A stretch of DNA of 34,381 nucleotides from an uncultured Thiodictyon sp. (GCA_903837595.1 CAILVI010000330.1:1-34381), one strand, 5' to 3'; counted from the first letter of the stretch, positions 1 through 7,994 are shown. Notes: a model not told the origin generated them from the letters alone. Program-made: numbers and translations.

Positions 1-213
1 ATTGAACGACGGATTGAGGCACTGGAGCAGTCCACCCCCATTCAGTACAAGCCCGATTTCAGCGGTCTGACCCGGGAGGAACGGGCAGAGCTTCGGATAA
101 TCCTTGAGTCGATAGGCGACGGACGGATGACGCCCGAGGAAGCCCGTGCACACGTCGCACAGCACGGGATCGGACCGCGGCGGCTATTCGCGGAAGATCA
201 GGCGACGGCTTGA
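1..213 (+). CDS. 3' end of a small coiled-coil protein of the RIxxLE type (partial)
   Basis: Frame 1 is open from the window edge to a TGA at 211-213, giving 70 residues of C-terminal sequence; the start lies outside the window. The visible part begins IERRIEALEQ, the same seed found at the N-terminus of five small minus-strand proteins at 7575-8762. A charged helical stretch follows, containing TREERAELR and MTPEEARAH. In the other copies the RIxxLE seed sits within the first 10-13 residues, so only a few residues are probably missing. Function unknown. The resemblance to the second element's cargo suggests that this end of the window belongs to a related element. The reading frame is clear; the family link is inference from a short motif. 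Confidence 0.55.
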   Translation: MERRIEALEQSTPIQYKPDFSGLTREERAELRIILESIGDGRMTPEEARAHVAQHGIGPRRLFAEDQATA

Positions 214-461
214 CGACGTGGGTCTTGCAGGGACGGCGGGATTTGGCGCAAGATTGGCGCCGTCGCTGGTGGCCTTCGCAGGGCCACCAGCACAAAGACC
301 GACCGCGCTAACGGTTGAGCACCGGCACTACAGATTGTACAGCACCCCGGCCCGTCGTCTGGCGTCCGTCGTGGTGACTGCCAGGACCCCGCCCGGAGTC
401 CGTCTGTCGTGCCTATGCCCGCCCTCCCGCGGTCAATCGCCAGCAACCGGAGATTGACCCC
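214..461. other. Non-coding gap with one strong hairpin
   Basis: No convincing gene on either strand. A 9-bp perfect inverted repeat (266-274 with 282-290, CTGGTGGCC/GGCCACCAG, 7-base loop) could terminate the upstream partial gene, although no T-run follows. A Shine-Dalgarno-like CGGAG lies about 450-454, ahead of the next gene. Confidence 0.4.
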
Positions 462-665
462 ATGATGACCACGAACACCTCCCCCTTGACCGGCGACGCC
501 GCCGACGAACTGTCACGCATCGCCTTGGAAATGATCTGCATCGGCAACCTGATCGGCCAGACCAAAGACATTGGACGCCCGGACGGGATTCACTCGTTGT
601 TGTCTGGCTGGGCAAGCGACCTTGACGCCCTAGTCGAGACAGGCGCCGCGAAGGTGACAGCATGA
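462..665 (+). CDS. Small hypothetical protein (67 aa)
   Basis: ATG at 462 (a second in-frame ATG at 465), preceded by CGGAG at suitable spacing. The 67-residue product is acidic and probably helical (DAADELSRIALEMICIGNLIG), with no signal peptide, membrane segment or recognised domain. Its stop overlaps the next gene's start in an ATGA, so the two are probably translationally coupled. Short overlapping genes of this kind are typical of phage-like and satellite elements. Function unknown. Confidence 0.6.
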   Translation: MMTTNTSPLTGDAADELSRIALEMICIGNLIGQTKDIGRPDGIHSLLSGWASDLDALVETGAAKVTA

Positions 666-967
666 ACACCGACACCTTCACCCCTTACTCTGGCCTTGGA
701 TCGCTGCTGCATCGCAATGGGCACCTGCTGAGCACCACCGAGCAAGACCGCGAAGCCGCAGAAACCGCCGCGTTCAGTCTGGCGTCTGGCCTTGGGGTTA
801 TTGGCAAGATGCTGATCCACTGCGACGCCAAACAGCTTGGGCCGGCCGACCTAACGACGTTCGGTGACTTCCTGGTGACGACGGGCGAAGTCCTTGGGTC
901 GCTGCTGAACATCGCCAGCCATGACGCGCCCGGCACGACTGCTGAGGCGTCGCCCACCACCGCCTGA
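662..967 (+). CDS. Small hypothetical protein (101 aa)
   Basis: ATG at 662 overlaps the previous stop by 4 bp. The product has 101 residues with a central helical region (EQDREAAETAAFSLASGLGVIGKML, hydrophobic in part but not a clear membrane segment) and a low-complexity Thr/Ala/Pro tail. A rho-independent terminator follows 23 bp downstream, so this is the last gene of a short operon with the 67-aa gene. No family recognised. It may encode a structural or regulatory component of the element to the left. Confidence 0.6.
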   Translation: MNTDTFTPYSGLGSLLHRNGHLLSTTEQDREAAETAAFSLASGLGVIGKMLIHCDAKQLGPADLTTFGDFLVTTGEVLGSLLNIASHDAPGTTAEASPTTA

Positions 968-990
968 CCACCTACCGCTCCCATCCACCG

Positions 991-1015
991 AGCCCGCCGT
1001 GTGCGGGCTTTTTGT
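991..1015 (+). terminator. Rho-independent terminator
   Basis: A 7-bp stem AGCCCGC/GCGGGCT (991-997 with 1003-1009), a 5-base loop and the T-rich tail TTTTTGTT, 23 bp after the stop of the 101-aa gene. Confidence 0.85.
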
Positions 1016-1056
1016 TGATGACCAACCGGCCCTAGTCGGAGCCAGCAAGAGATGAG

Positions 1057-1353
1057 TCATCGCGTACGAACAAATTGCCCAGTTCGCGTGTCCATCACCT
1101 GATCTTGGCCAGCAGGCGCGTAGAAGCGACCGTCAGAGCCGAACGCAGACTGGCCAGCAGGCGCGCTACCAGACGGGTGATAGTTGCGGTAGGAGTAATC
1201 CTGGTTGCGCGACTGGGTGCCGTCGGTCCGGCCGTACATATCGCCGCTCGGGCCTTGCCAAGCGGTGCTGCCGTCGTCGAATTGGACAAGGGTGTCAGCC
1301 ATGGCGGGGGTGGAGGCCAGGAGGGATGCGAGAACGAGCAATGCGAGTCTCAT
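1057..1353 (-). CDS. Small secreted or periplasmic protein (98 aa)
   Basis: The start is set at the ATG at 1353 because it opens a textbook Sec signal peptide: MRL, a hydrophobic core (ALLVLASLLAS), then a TPAMA cleavage site before DTLV. The longer open frame upstream adds 60 residues with no such feature. The mature part (about 78 aa) is rich in Gly, Ser, Tyr and Gln (YGRTDGTQSRNQDYSYRNYH, DGRFYAPAGQDQVMDTRTG). That composition suggests a small exported protein that may be disordered or surface-bound. No family recognised. It is transcribed towards the terminator at 991-1015, so the two transcription units converge. Confidence 0.65.
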   Translation of the reverse strand: MRLALLVLASLLASTPAMADTLVQFDDGSTAWQGPSGDMYGRTDGTQSRNQDYSYRNYHPSGSAPAGQSAFGSDGRFYAPAGQDQVMDTRTGQFVRTR

Positions 1354-2088
1354 GGTTTTTCCTGTGAGGTTGAGATCAACGTAAGCATAGTGGATGGGAT
1401 GGGGTCCTGCTGGATTTCTTGCTTTCTCAACATTCGCGCAGCCCTCGAACTGCTGACCGATGACACGCCCCCCCATACACACCCGCCGACCCGTACACGC
1501 CGACCCCTGATTGATAGGTTTTGCCTGTGGCACGGCTCATGCTTAATGCAAAGCGCGTGCCCTATCGTCAAGTGTGTATGGCGACTGGGCACCGGCGGGG
1601 TGTACGGCTGCCGATGGGGTGCGGGATCGCCACCCCATAGCGGTACTTCCTGCAAGTTGAGGCGCTACCTGTTCCACTGCGTCACGGCCAAGGGCGGATG
1701 CTCCGGCGGTGCCTGGCTGTGACGGTTTTGACGGTGGATCAGACGGTGAGTCTCTGGCGCGCGTGTGTCGGCCCCCTGGTGAGCGGGGTACTCTGCACCG
1801 GCTTGGTGCGCTGTGTACGGCTCAAGCACAAGGGTCGCGTTTCAGAATCGACCCTTCACGGAAGCCGGATTTCAAGGCCGGGTTGCGGCTGGTGAGCGGG
1901 ATCAAGCGACGGGCCCTAAATCGTGGTCGGGTCGAGGTCCGCGCGATCCTGCCGGCTGGCTTCCACCGGGTGACGAGCGCGACCGCACACGCTGCACCTG
2001 GACTGCGATAAACCGGGTTCAGTGTGTACGGCTGGCGATGGTTCCCAGGGGACGGGGACACCCTGCCGGGAAACCCATCAACCGAGAA
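1354..2088. repeat. Non-coding stretch with regularly spaced GTGTACGGCT motifs
   Basis: No gene is supported over about 730 bases. The 10-mer GTGTACGGCT occurs at 1600-1609, 1813-1822 and 2024-2033, intervals of 213 and 211 bp. A variant (GTGTATGGC) starts at 1574, and an inverted copy (CCGTACAC) lies at 2441-2448, beyond the att site. The first and third copies also share the following GATGG. This may be a binding-site array or decayed long repeats. Confidence 0.4.
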
Positions 2089-2110
2089 ACGGGGACCAGA
2101 ACGGGGACCA
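2089..2110 (+). repeat. Tandem ACGGGGACCA repeats, candidate arm-type sites of the left element
   Basis: ACGGGGACCA occurs at 2089-2098 and 2101-2110 (12-bp period), with a partial third copy at 2052-2060. They precede the terminator-att arrangement at 2132-2214, just as the paired GTGCGCC repeats (16006-16026) precede the terminator-att arrangement at the right end of the second element. A role in integrase binding is inference from this matching geometry. Confidence 0.45.
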
Positions 2111-2131
2111 CTTTGCCCCCGGACAAGAAAA

Positions 2132-2159
2132 AAGGGCGTAGCCGTGAAGCTAAACCCTT
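2132..2159 (-). terminator. Imperfect terminator next to the left att copy
   Basis: Read on the minus strand: an 11-bp imperfect stem (2159-2149 with 2142-2132; one wobble pair, one mismatch), a 6-base loop, then a T-run (TTTTTTCTT). It ends 7 bp before the att repeat at 2167, the same spacing as the terminator at 16037-16064 to the att at 16071. The two flanks also share AAGAAAAA and CCCTTG. Confidence 0.5.
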
Positions 2160-2166
2160 GTTTTAC

Positions 2167-2214
2167 TTGGAGCCGATGGGCGGATTCGAACCGCCGACCT
2201 ACTGATTACGAATC
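2167..2214. repeat. Left att copy (48-bp direct repeat)
   Basis: Identical over 48 bases to 16071-16118. It carries the 3' half of the tRNA-Thr gene including CCA, then diverges after GAATC. No 5' half of a tRNA follows, so this copy is a non-functional junction remnant. Confidence 0.9.
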
Positions 2215-2669
2215 GTGTGTATACCACATTGTACAACAAAGGACAGCAAGAAAAACAGCCTTTTACGTCGTCTCGGTTGTTGCGCTTGCTTGTGGGTAAG
2301 TGCCGATATTTGCGAGCAAGTGCGCCACCAGTGCGCCACGACTAAGACTGCCCCCTTTGATTTATGTGCCAGCCTGGAAGGCTTGCAGGGGCCGAAGTCA
2401 TGGCGGCTTGGCCAGGGTTCAGTTGGGTTGCAGGCGCCCGCCGTACACACAAGCTAGTGTCTGGCATTCTATGGAGTAGCTGGCCAGGTGGAGCCGGGCG
2501 ACTGCTACCGACCACACGTAAGCTAGCCTTGAGCTTCACGAGTTTTGTATATACAGTTAGGGACAAGCAAGGTGAACATGCCTGGCACGCCTGAGTTTGC
2601 GAGGGAGCGTGTGCGTGTACCTCTGCCAGCAGCGTACACATACAGCGTGAATACGGAGATTGATCCACA
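2215..2669. other. Non-coding left end of the element with paired arm-type repeats
   Basis: No gene supported. AGTGCGCCAC occurs twice at 2319-2328 and 2330-2339 (11-bp period). The same paired arrangement occurs at 16006-16015 and 16017-16026 beside the right att site. TGTACAACAAA after the att (2231-2241) also recurs upstream of the integrase near 15762. These are likely integrase or excisionase binding sites, by position. GGAG (2656-2659) is the probable ribosome-binding site for the next gene. Confidence 0.5.
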
Positions 2670-2954
2670 ATGGGTTTGGTTATTTCGCCCCAGGTACGTG
2701 CAAAGCTCGCGCAAAAGACTCCGCCAGTTACCGAGTCCGAGATTTTGCAGTGCTTTGCTAATCGATCCGGCAACTATCTCATCGACTCCAGGGAAAATAA
2801 TCAGACCGACCCACCCACTCGGTGGTTTATTGCAGAGACAGATTATGGAAGAAAGCTCAAAATTGCTTTCATCCCGAAAGATTCCAATGTGATCGTTAAG
2901 ACGGCCTACGATCCAAACCCAACTGAAGAAAAGATTTACGGCCGGTTCGGTTAA
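2670..2954 (+). CDS. BrnT-like toxin (small RelE-fold-like protein)
   Basis: 94 residues from ATG 2670, with GGAG 10 bases upstream. The pattern (VISPQVRAKLAQK, ILQCFANRSGNYLIDSRE, TDPPTRWFIAETDYGRKLKIAFI, VIVKTAYDPN, YGRF) matches a widespread family of small proteins with a RelE/BrnT-like fold, often annotated as DUF4258 or, wrongly, as ADP-ribosyl-dinitrogen reductase hydrolase. A central WFIAET strand followed by KLKIAFI and KTAY is what a compact ribonuclease-type toxin would show. It is followed 56 bp later by a gene with a CopG/BrnA-like domain, the usual partner order. Role as mRNA interferase and module for element maintenance: inferred from family and neighbour. Confidence 0.65.
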   Translation: MGLVISPQVRAKLAQKTPPVTESEILQCFANRSGNYLIDSRENNQTDPPTRWFIAETDYGRKLKIAFIPKDSNVIVKTAYDPNPTEEKIYGRFG

Positions 2955-3010
2955 CTTACGAGCCGTAATTGCGACCATTGGGTCGCGCTCTTGCGAATGA
3001 GGTTAAGCAA

Positions 3011-3370
3011 ATGACATCCAAGTGCAAACTCCCAGGCAGTGACGAGTTGTGGGACACCGGGGAACTTGGCAGCGATCCTAATTTCGCCGAGCCATTACCT
3101 GTGACATCGGCCGATTCGGAAGCGGCCATTGATACGTCCCTTGAGTTACAACCGATCTCGATCCGCCTACAGAAATCGTTGATCGAAGATTTCAAACTCA
3201 TTGCAGACTTGAACGGATTGGGGTATCAGCCCCTGATGCGGCAAGTTCTTACGCGCTTTGCAGACAGCGAGAAGAAGCGATTTCTGCGCGAGCTTGCGGC
3301 GAATGTCGCCGCGGAACGGCTCGAAGCTCAAGCTTGCCATGACGAGCTTAAGACAGGCACCGGCGGTTGA
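3011..3370 (+). CDS. CopG/BrnA-like antitoxin
   Basis: 119 residues. The start at ATG 3011 is chosen because GAGG lies 8-11 bases upstream; the longer TTG start at 2969 has no such site. The first half is acidic and Pro/Ser-rich (GSDELWDTGELGSDPNFAEPL), probably the flexible toxin-binding part. The second half holds a ribbon-helix-helix-like block: QPISIRLQKSLIEDFKLIA then GLGYQPLMRQVLTRFA, typical of CopG/BrnA antitoxins that bind both toxin and promoter. Together with the upstream gene it forms a probable type II toxin-antitoxin pair that would favour retention of the element. Autoregulation is known for the family; no operator was identified here. Confidence 0.65.
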   Translation: MTSKCKLPGSDELWDTGELGSDPNFAEPLPVTSADSEAAIDTSLELQPISIRLQKSLIEDFKLIADLNGLGYQPLMRQVLTRFADSEKKRFLRELAANVAAERLEAQACHDELKTGTGG

Positions 3371-3921
3371 TTCGGCTGTCATCTGAAGTCCTGTTGATCG
3401 ATACAGCGAATCATAATCCGCCTGAGATACGCAAGCTGGAGTGCCTAGTGTCTTGAGGTTTAAGACGGTGTGCGGCCTGGGAGGTCGCCCCGTCGCGCGA
3501 TGCGCCCGTTTTACCCGGCCTCAAGAAATGCCCGGACGGGGCGGGCTAGGTAGCTGGGAGCGATACGGTTCAGGTGGTGGCGGCAGGCTCCAGAGCGTCA
3601 CCCATCGCCGTGAACAAGTGCCACGCTGGCATTCTGGCGCAGTCCACAACCCCGCCGATGGCGGCGTGCGTCCCCCCATGCGGGGCGGTCTGCCGCGTCC
3701 ATTGCACCGATCATGTAGCCGCGTCCGCGCTCACTGTGCGCTTCGTCGGACCGGCGATCCACAGTCGGCCGAGTGTTGCCGGCCGGGACCAGAGCCGGAC
3801 ATTTGGCTTGGCCCTTGGGCTTCGGTACGATGCCCATCGGCGGGCAGGCATCGACCATCCAAGGCATGCAAGGCCCCGAGGGGTTTCCCTCCCCACTCGT
3901 CAGGCAGTCAACGGACAGCAC
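3371..3921. other. 550-bp gap without a convincing gene
   Basis: Several frames are open because of high GC, but none has a good start or a recognisable product. A minus-strand frame (3598-3867, 89 aa, containing GQAKCPALVPAGNTRPTVD) could be a small gene or remnant, but it has no clear ribosome-binding site. The stretch must hold the promoter of the two-gene PLD-J / Trp-repeat unit. No clear -35/-10 pair stands out. Confidence 0.4.
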
Positions 3922-5334
3922 ATGGAAACGACCGCCCATTTCGAGAACATCCCCCAAGAGATCGCCAGGCGGTTGAGCGCGGCGACGCAAGAAATCGTCG
4001 TTGCGGTCGCCTGGTTCACCGATCGCGACCTCTTCGACGTGCTGTGCCGACAGGCCGGGCGGGGCCTGCGGGTGCGCCTCGCGGTCCTCGGCGACCGGAT
4101 CAACGTCGGGCCGGGACGGCTCAACTTCCAGCGCTTGCAGGACTGCGGCGGTGAAGTCTTCCTGATCGCCACGGGCGGCGACCGCGACCCGATCATGCAC
4201 CACAAGTTCTGTGTCATCGACCGCGCGACCGTCATCATCGGGTCCTACAACTGGACCAAGCGGGCACAGGACAACGACGAAAGCATCACCGTCATTGCCG
4301 CCGGTGACGACGTTGATAGCGGGATCGCCGCCGACTACCTGACCGCCTTCGATGCGCTCCTGTGCAAGCATGGCCACGGCACACCGGCCATCGACCAGGC
4401 CCAGATTCGCCGCCGTCTGGAGATCGTCCGCAACCTCCTGTTGTTCGACGAGTGGGACACCCTCGCCCCACAACTCGACAAACTCCGCCCCGCGGGCGCC
4501 GCGGCCCGTCTCGAACCGCTCTTTACCGCCCTGCAAGGCCGCGACACCGCCACGGCACTGACCTGGATCGACGAGTACCTGAAGCACGCCACGGCCCTGA
4601 CCATCGCCACGGACCAGGAAATCACCGACCTGCGCCTGACCCTGCGCGGCCTGGAGTATCAGGTCACCGCCCTGTCCGACGACAAGGCCGAGATCGAGCG
4701 GCTGATTCATGCCTTCTCCCTGCGCACCAGTCACGAGATCGGGGACCTGATTACCCGTTATTTGGAGCTACGCGCGGACAAGCTCCGCCGCCAGGCCACG
4801 ACCGAGAGGGATGCCGAAGCACAAGCCGACAGCGCCCGCGCCGACTACGAGGAATACCGCGACGCCAACGAGGCCGCCCGCGAAACCCCGGCGGCCCCGC
4901 AACTCCCGCCCGATGACCTGCGGGAACTCAAACGCCTCTATCAACAGGCCAGCCAGAAGTGCCACCCGGACAAGGTGGGCGAGGCCGACCGCAACCACGC
5001 CAACCGGCTCTTCGTTCAACTCCAGGCCGCCTACCGCAACAACGATCTGGGGGGCGTGCGCGCCATCCATGCCGCGGTACGCGAGGGGCACCTGTTCGTC
5101 GACCGCTCCCTGACCCTGACCGAAGCCGAGTCACTGGGCCACGCCATCACGGTACTGCGCCGCGACCTGGATCAGCTCGCTACCCAGGTCCATCAACTGC
5201 GCCGCGCGGACACCTACCGCACGCTCAAGGACCTGACCGACTGGGACGCCTATTTCGCCGAACAGCGGGTTGCGCTGGAACGGGCGATTGAACAACTGGA
5301 AGCGGAGCTTGCCCAGCATGAACAAGGCGCCTGA
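3922..5334 (+). CDS. PLD-fold nuclease fused to a helical region and a J-domain-like module
   Basis: 470 residues from ATG 3922 (residues METTAHFENIPQEI, the usual N-terminus of single-HKD phospholipase-D-like proteins); the ribosome-binding site is weak. Residues about 1-150 are the PLD domain with H93-x-K95-x4-D100 and GSYNWTKRA. One HKD motif per chain implies a dimeric nuclease of the Nuc type. A long helical/coiled-coil section follows (about 150-330). Residues about 335-390 resemble a J domain with H348-P349-D350-K (KCHPDKVGEADRNHANRLFVQLQAAY). A C-terminal coiled coil ends the protein. The J-like segment could recruit a DnaK partner or act as a protein-binding module. It overlaps the next gene by 17 bp, so the two are probably made together. 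Role in defence or in competition between mobile elements is inference from nuclease, partner and location. Confidence 0.75.
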   Translation: METTAHFENIPQEIARRLSAATQEIVVAVAWFTDRDLFDVLCRQAGRGLRVRLAVLGDRINVGPGRLNFQRLQDCGGEVFLIATGGDRDPIMHHKFCVIDRATVIIGSYNWTKRAQDNDESITVIAAGDDVDSGIAADYLTAFDALLCKHGHGTPAIDQAQIRRRLEIVRNLLLFDEWDTLAPQLDKLRPAGAAARLEPLFTALQGRDTATALTWIDEYLKHATALTIATDQEITDLRLTLRGLEYQVTALSDDKAEIERLIHAFSLRTSHEIGDLITRYLELRADKLRRQATTERDAEAQADSARADYEEYRDANEAARETPAAPQLPPDDLRELKRLYQQASQKCHPDKVGEADRNHANRLFVQLQAAYRNNDLGGVRAIHAAVREGHLFVDRSLTLTEAESLGHAITVLRRDLDQLATQVHQLRRADTYRTLKDLTDWDAYFAEQRVALERAIEQLEAELAQHEQGA

Positions 5335-7456
5335 GTCCAATCCCAGCGCACTGGTTGCCCGTAGCCCCAAGACGCTGGCCATTGCCAACCGGCAATTGCA
5401 CATTGCCGGGCAGGCGCTCGCGCGGATTGAGAAAGAGCGATATATCGAGTTCTTTGCGACACATCCACAGGCGCGGGAAATATTCATAAACGCGGTTTCT
5501 AACTATTACCCGCTAAGCGAGGGGCTGATCGAAAAGTACCGGGATAGGTGGGATTGGGCGCGCCTTAGTGTCAACAAGAGGATCGCTTGGACCAGCACAT
5601 TGATAGAACGGTATGTCGATCAATGGAATTGGGGGGCGCACGGCCTTAGCTTGAACGATGGCGTACCGTGGACCGAAACACTGATCGAACGCCACTTTTA
5701 TCGGTGGCACTGGGGTTTTTTTGGCCTCAGCATGGGCGATCATCTACCGTGGACCGCCACACTGATCGAGCGGTATACGGATCGGTGGGATTGGAAGGTC
5801 TTGAGCAATAATGACTCACTGCCGTGGACCGATGGGCTAATCGCGCGATATGCAGGCCGGTGGGATTTCGAAATGCTCAGCGCCAATAAAGGGTTGCCTT
5901 GGACACGGTCGCTTATTGATCGTTATGCTGATCGCTGGGGTTGGAAGTCTTTCCTCAGCAGTAACGAGTCACTTCCTTGGTCCGAAGCGTTAATTGAGCA
6001 TTACAAAGCTCGGTGGGGCTGGCCTGCGCTCAGTCGGAATAAGGCACTGCCATGGTCTCTGGAACTCATCAAGCGATATTCGGATCGCTGGGATTGGCGT
6101 GGACTGAGCTGGAATGAAGGGTTGCCGTGGACCCTTGAACTGATCGAGCAGTGTGCGCTACGTTGGGATTGGAAGGCGCTCGCTGCGAATGCCGGGCTTC
6201 CGTGGTCCGCGCACCTGATCGCACGACATGCAGACCGCTGGGACCACAATCGTCTAAGCAGCAACGCTGGGCTTCCTTGGTCCGAACGCCTCATTGAGCA
6301 GTATGCGGACCGCTGGAATTGGTCGGTACTGAGCGGAAACCCTGGGCTGCCGTGGAGCGAGGCCCTGATCGAGTACTACGCGGATCGGTGGGATTGGAGC
6401 GCTTTAAGATTCCCTGAGTACTTGGGAATGGTTCTGCGCCAGTGGACGGAGGACGAAATTTGCGCAGTGATGGACAAGCAAGCTCGGGACACTGTGGCGG
6501 TACCGGCGCGATTGACGGAAGAGGATGCATCCAGGTCGGTTTCGATGGCTGAGTCTGAATCTCAGAAAGTGGTCAGGAGCAACAGTCAAGGATCATCAAG
6601 TCACTGGCAAGAGTTCTATCGGGCTGGTGTGGTCGCTGCGGTCCGTCACCTTGAGGCAGGCGCGCGTGCCTATCCCGATTTCACCCGCGCCATGGTGCAA
6701 GAACTTGGAGATGGGTCGCGGCCGTACCTGCGTAGTTGGTACGAAGGCTTGCGCTGCTACCCAGGATTCGATCCTATGGGGATGACGCCGGCAGCAGAGA
6801 TCGACGTGGCGTCCGAGGCGTCGGTTGATCTCCCAAGGGCCAACCGTCAACACGCGCAAACCGCGCTTGACCCGAACACCATGCTGGCAGGCATGACGCT
6901 GTCTGTCTCTTACATCGAAACCGGAACGCAACGGTTCGTTGATTTTGCAAAGCGCGTCTCCGAAGACTTGGCGAAACCGCTGACCGAACTCCGGCCCTAC
7001 CTGCGGGCCTGGTACAACAGCGCACGGGATATGCTCGACGAGGCCGGACAGGATGTGTCTGACATGGACGACCCGACCACTGTGCTTAGAGAATTTGAAC
7101 GGCTTTGCTCTGAATTAGCGCAAGGCGAGGCGACCGCTGCCGGCGCGGTTCCGGTTCACCCTGAGCGGATGACACAGCGCGATGTACTGAACCCCTTCAT
7201 GGATAAGCTTGAAGACCTGTTGCGACAAGAGGACGACCCGCCAGCAACGATGCGATGGCTGGAGACTTACCTCTATGACGAAGGTCTGGTAGGAGGAATG
7301 CGAACCGACAACCCAATGGCCTTTGCGATCGACTTAATGGAGAACCTGTTAGAAAAAGACCCCGACAGCTACATCGTTCCGCCTAAAGACCCACGAGCGT
7401 TCGAGAACGCCGAGGAGCTGATTCTAGCCATGCTTAAAGGGACTTGGGACCACTAA
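5318..7456 (+). CDS. Trp-rich tandem-repeat protein (twelve ~26-aa repeats)
   Basis: 712 residues from ATG 5318, which has GGAG 11 bases upstream and lies inside the end of the PLD-J gene. Residues about 61-367 are twelve near-perfect repeats of 25-27 aa with the pattern LPW(S/T)xxLIERYxDRWDWxxLSxN. The regular Trp/Leu spacing suggests a stacked solenoid for binding a protein or nucleic acid. The C-terminal half carries two diverged copies of another block: residues about 428-486 (GVVAAVRHLEAGARAYPDF, PYLRSWYEGLR) and about 521-580 (MTLSVSYIETGTQRFVDFA, PYLRAWYNSAR), then an acidic helical tail. There is no signal peptide or membrane segment. I do not know a named family for the 26-aa repeat. 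As the partner of a nuclease/J protein, a sensor or substrate-recognition role is plausible but inferred. Confidence 0.8.
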   Translation: MNKAPESNPSALVARSPKTLAIANRQLHIAGQALARIEKERYIEFFATHPQAREIFINAVSNYYPLSEGLIEKYRDRWDWARLSVNKRIAWTSTLIERYVDQWNWGAHGLSLNDGVPWTETLIERHFYRWHWGFFGLSMGDHLPWTATLIERYTDRWDWKVLSNNDSLPWTDGLIARYAGRWDFEMLSANKGLPWTRSLIDRYADRWGWKSFLSSNESLPWSEALIEHYKARWGWPALSRNKALPWSLELIKRYSDRWDWRGLSWNEGLPWTLELIEQCALRWDWKALAANAGLPWSAHLIARHADRWDHNRLSSNAGLPWSERLIEQYADRWNWSVLSGNPGLPWSEALIEYYADRWDWSALRFPEYLGMVLRQWTEDEICAVMDKQARDTVAVPARLTEEDASRSVSMAESESQKVVRSNSQGSSSHWQEFYRAGVVAAVRHLEAGARAYPDFTRAMVQELGDGSRPYLRSWYEGLRCYPGFDPMGMTPAAEIDVASEASVDLPRANRQHAQTALDPNTMLAGMTLSVSYIETGTQRFVDFAKRVSEDLAKPLTELRPYLRAWYNSARDMLDEAGQDVSDMDDPTTVLREFERLCSELAQGEATAAGAVPVHPERMTQRDVLNPFMDKLEDLLRQEDDPPATMRWLETYLYDEGLVGGMRTDNPMAFAIDLMENLLEKDPDSYIVPPKDPRAFENAEELILAMLKGTWDH

Positions 7457-7574
7457 GGGCCGTAGGCTGACCGTTCCGGGGACAGTACATTTAATTCAGC
7501 TTGAGGCCAGTCTCGATTGAGTAAACTGCCCACGGGATTCCCCGAAGTTTTTGATAAAGCCCGCAGAGCTTCTT
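7457..7574. repeat. R1-type inverted repeat between convergent genes
   Basis: GGGGACAGTACATTTAATT (from 7478) is mirrored by ATTGAGTAAACTGCCC (7517-7532), giving an imperfect palindrome of about 55 bp. Related sequence occurs at 23407-23455, 28898-28920 and in decayed form at 25311-25326. It may also end transcription for the two convergent units. Confidence 0.6.
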
Positions 7575-7994
7575 CTATTTTCTGATCCCGACAGCGGTAC
7601 GATCATTTTTGGTCACAGGAAATACCGCGGTGCCGCCTACCCGCATCAAAGCCCCGTCAGGTCCGACGTAGAGGTATCGTTCCCACCCCAAGGGGCGATG
7701 CCCGGGGAACCCGAACCAGCGCAGGAGTAAGACTTTGCCGCCGATCAGCACGCGCAGACGATGCGGGTGCGCGGACGGTTCGCCCCGGAGCGGATAGGGG
7801 CACGGTACGCCAGCGGTCGCCAGGCCGCACAGTTCGGCGGCTTCGTCGGGGGTGATCGCCGACGCACCGACATCGGTACAGGCGGATCGGTAGACCTCTA
7901 ATTCAATGTCGGTCAGACTGGAAAAGTCGATCTTCTCAGTGACTGGCGCGGTCTTTTCCAGTCGTTCAATGCGCCGTCGAATCGGTTGGATCAT
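7575..7994 (-). CDS. RIxxLE small-gene array, member 5 (139 aa)
   Basis: 139 residues from ATG 7994, which overlaps the preceding stop by 4 bp (ATGA). It is the last and longest member of the array. The N-terminus MIQPIRRRIERLEKTAP shows the shared basic, heptad-like seed. The rest is a different domain: helical (DIELEVYRSACTDVGASAITPDEAAEL), then a beta-rich part with GGKVLLLRWFGFPGHRPLGW and YLYVGPDG. The RIxxLE seed probably mediates pairing between members; the downstream part may carry a separate activity. No known family. TAA-type stop at 7575. Confidence 0.65.
   Translation of the reverse strand: MIQPIRRRIERLEKTAPVTEKIDFSSLTDIELEVYRSACTDVGASAITPDEAAELCGLATAGVPCPYPLRGEPSAHPHRLRVLIGGKVLLLRWFGFPGHRPLGWERYLYVGPDGALMRVGGTAVFPVTKNDRTAVGIRK

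Noticed and set aside
1354-2110. CRISPR array
   Set aside because: The GTGTACGGCT copies are only 10 bp long and over 200 bp apart, with no cas genes.
1813-2205. 130-residue plus-strand frame running into the left att copy
   Set aside because: It ends in translated tRNA sequence (GGFEPPTY), a common false gene next to tRNA genes.
3598-4734. 378-residue minus-strand frame opposite the PLD-J gene
   Set aside because: Mostly Gly/Val/Asp text antisense to a gene with intact motifs. Only its last 89 residues (3598-3867) lie outside the gene, without a ribosome-binding site.
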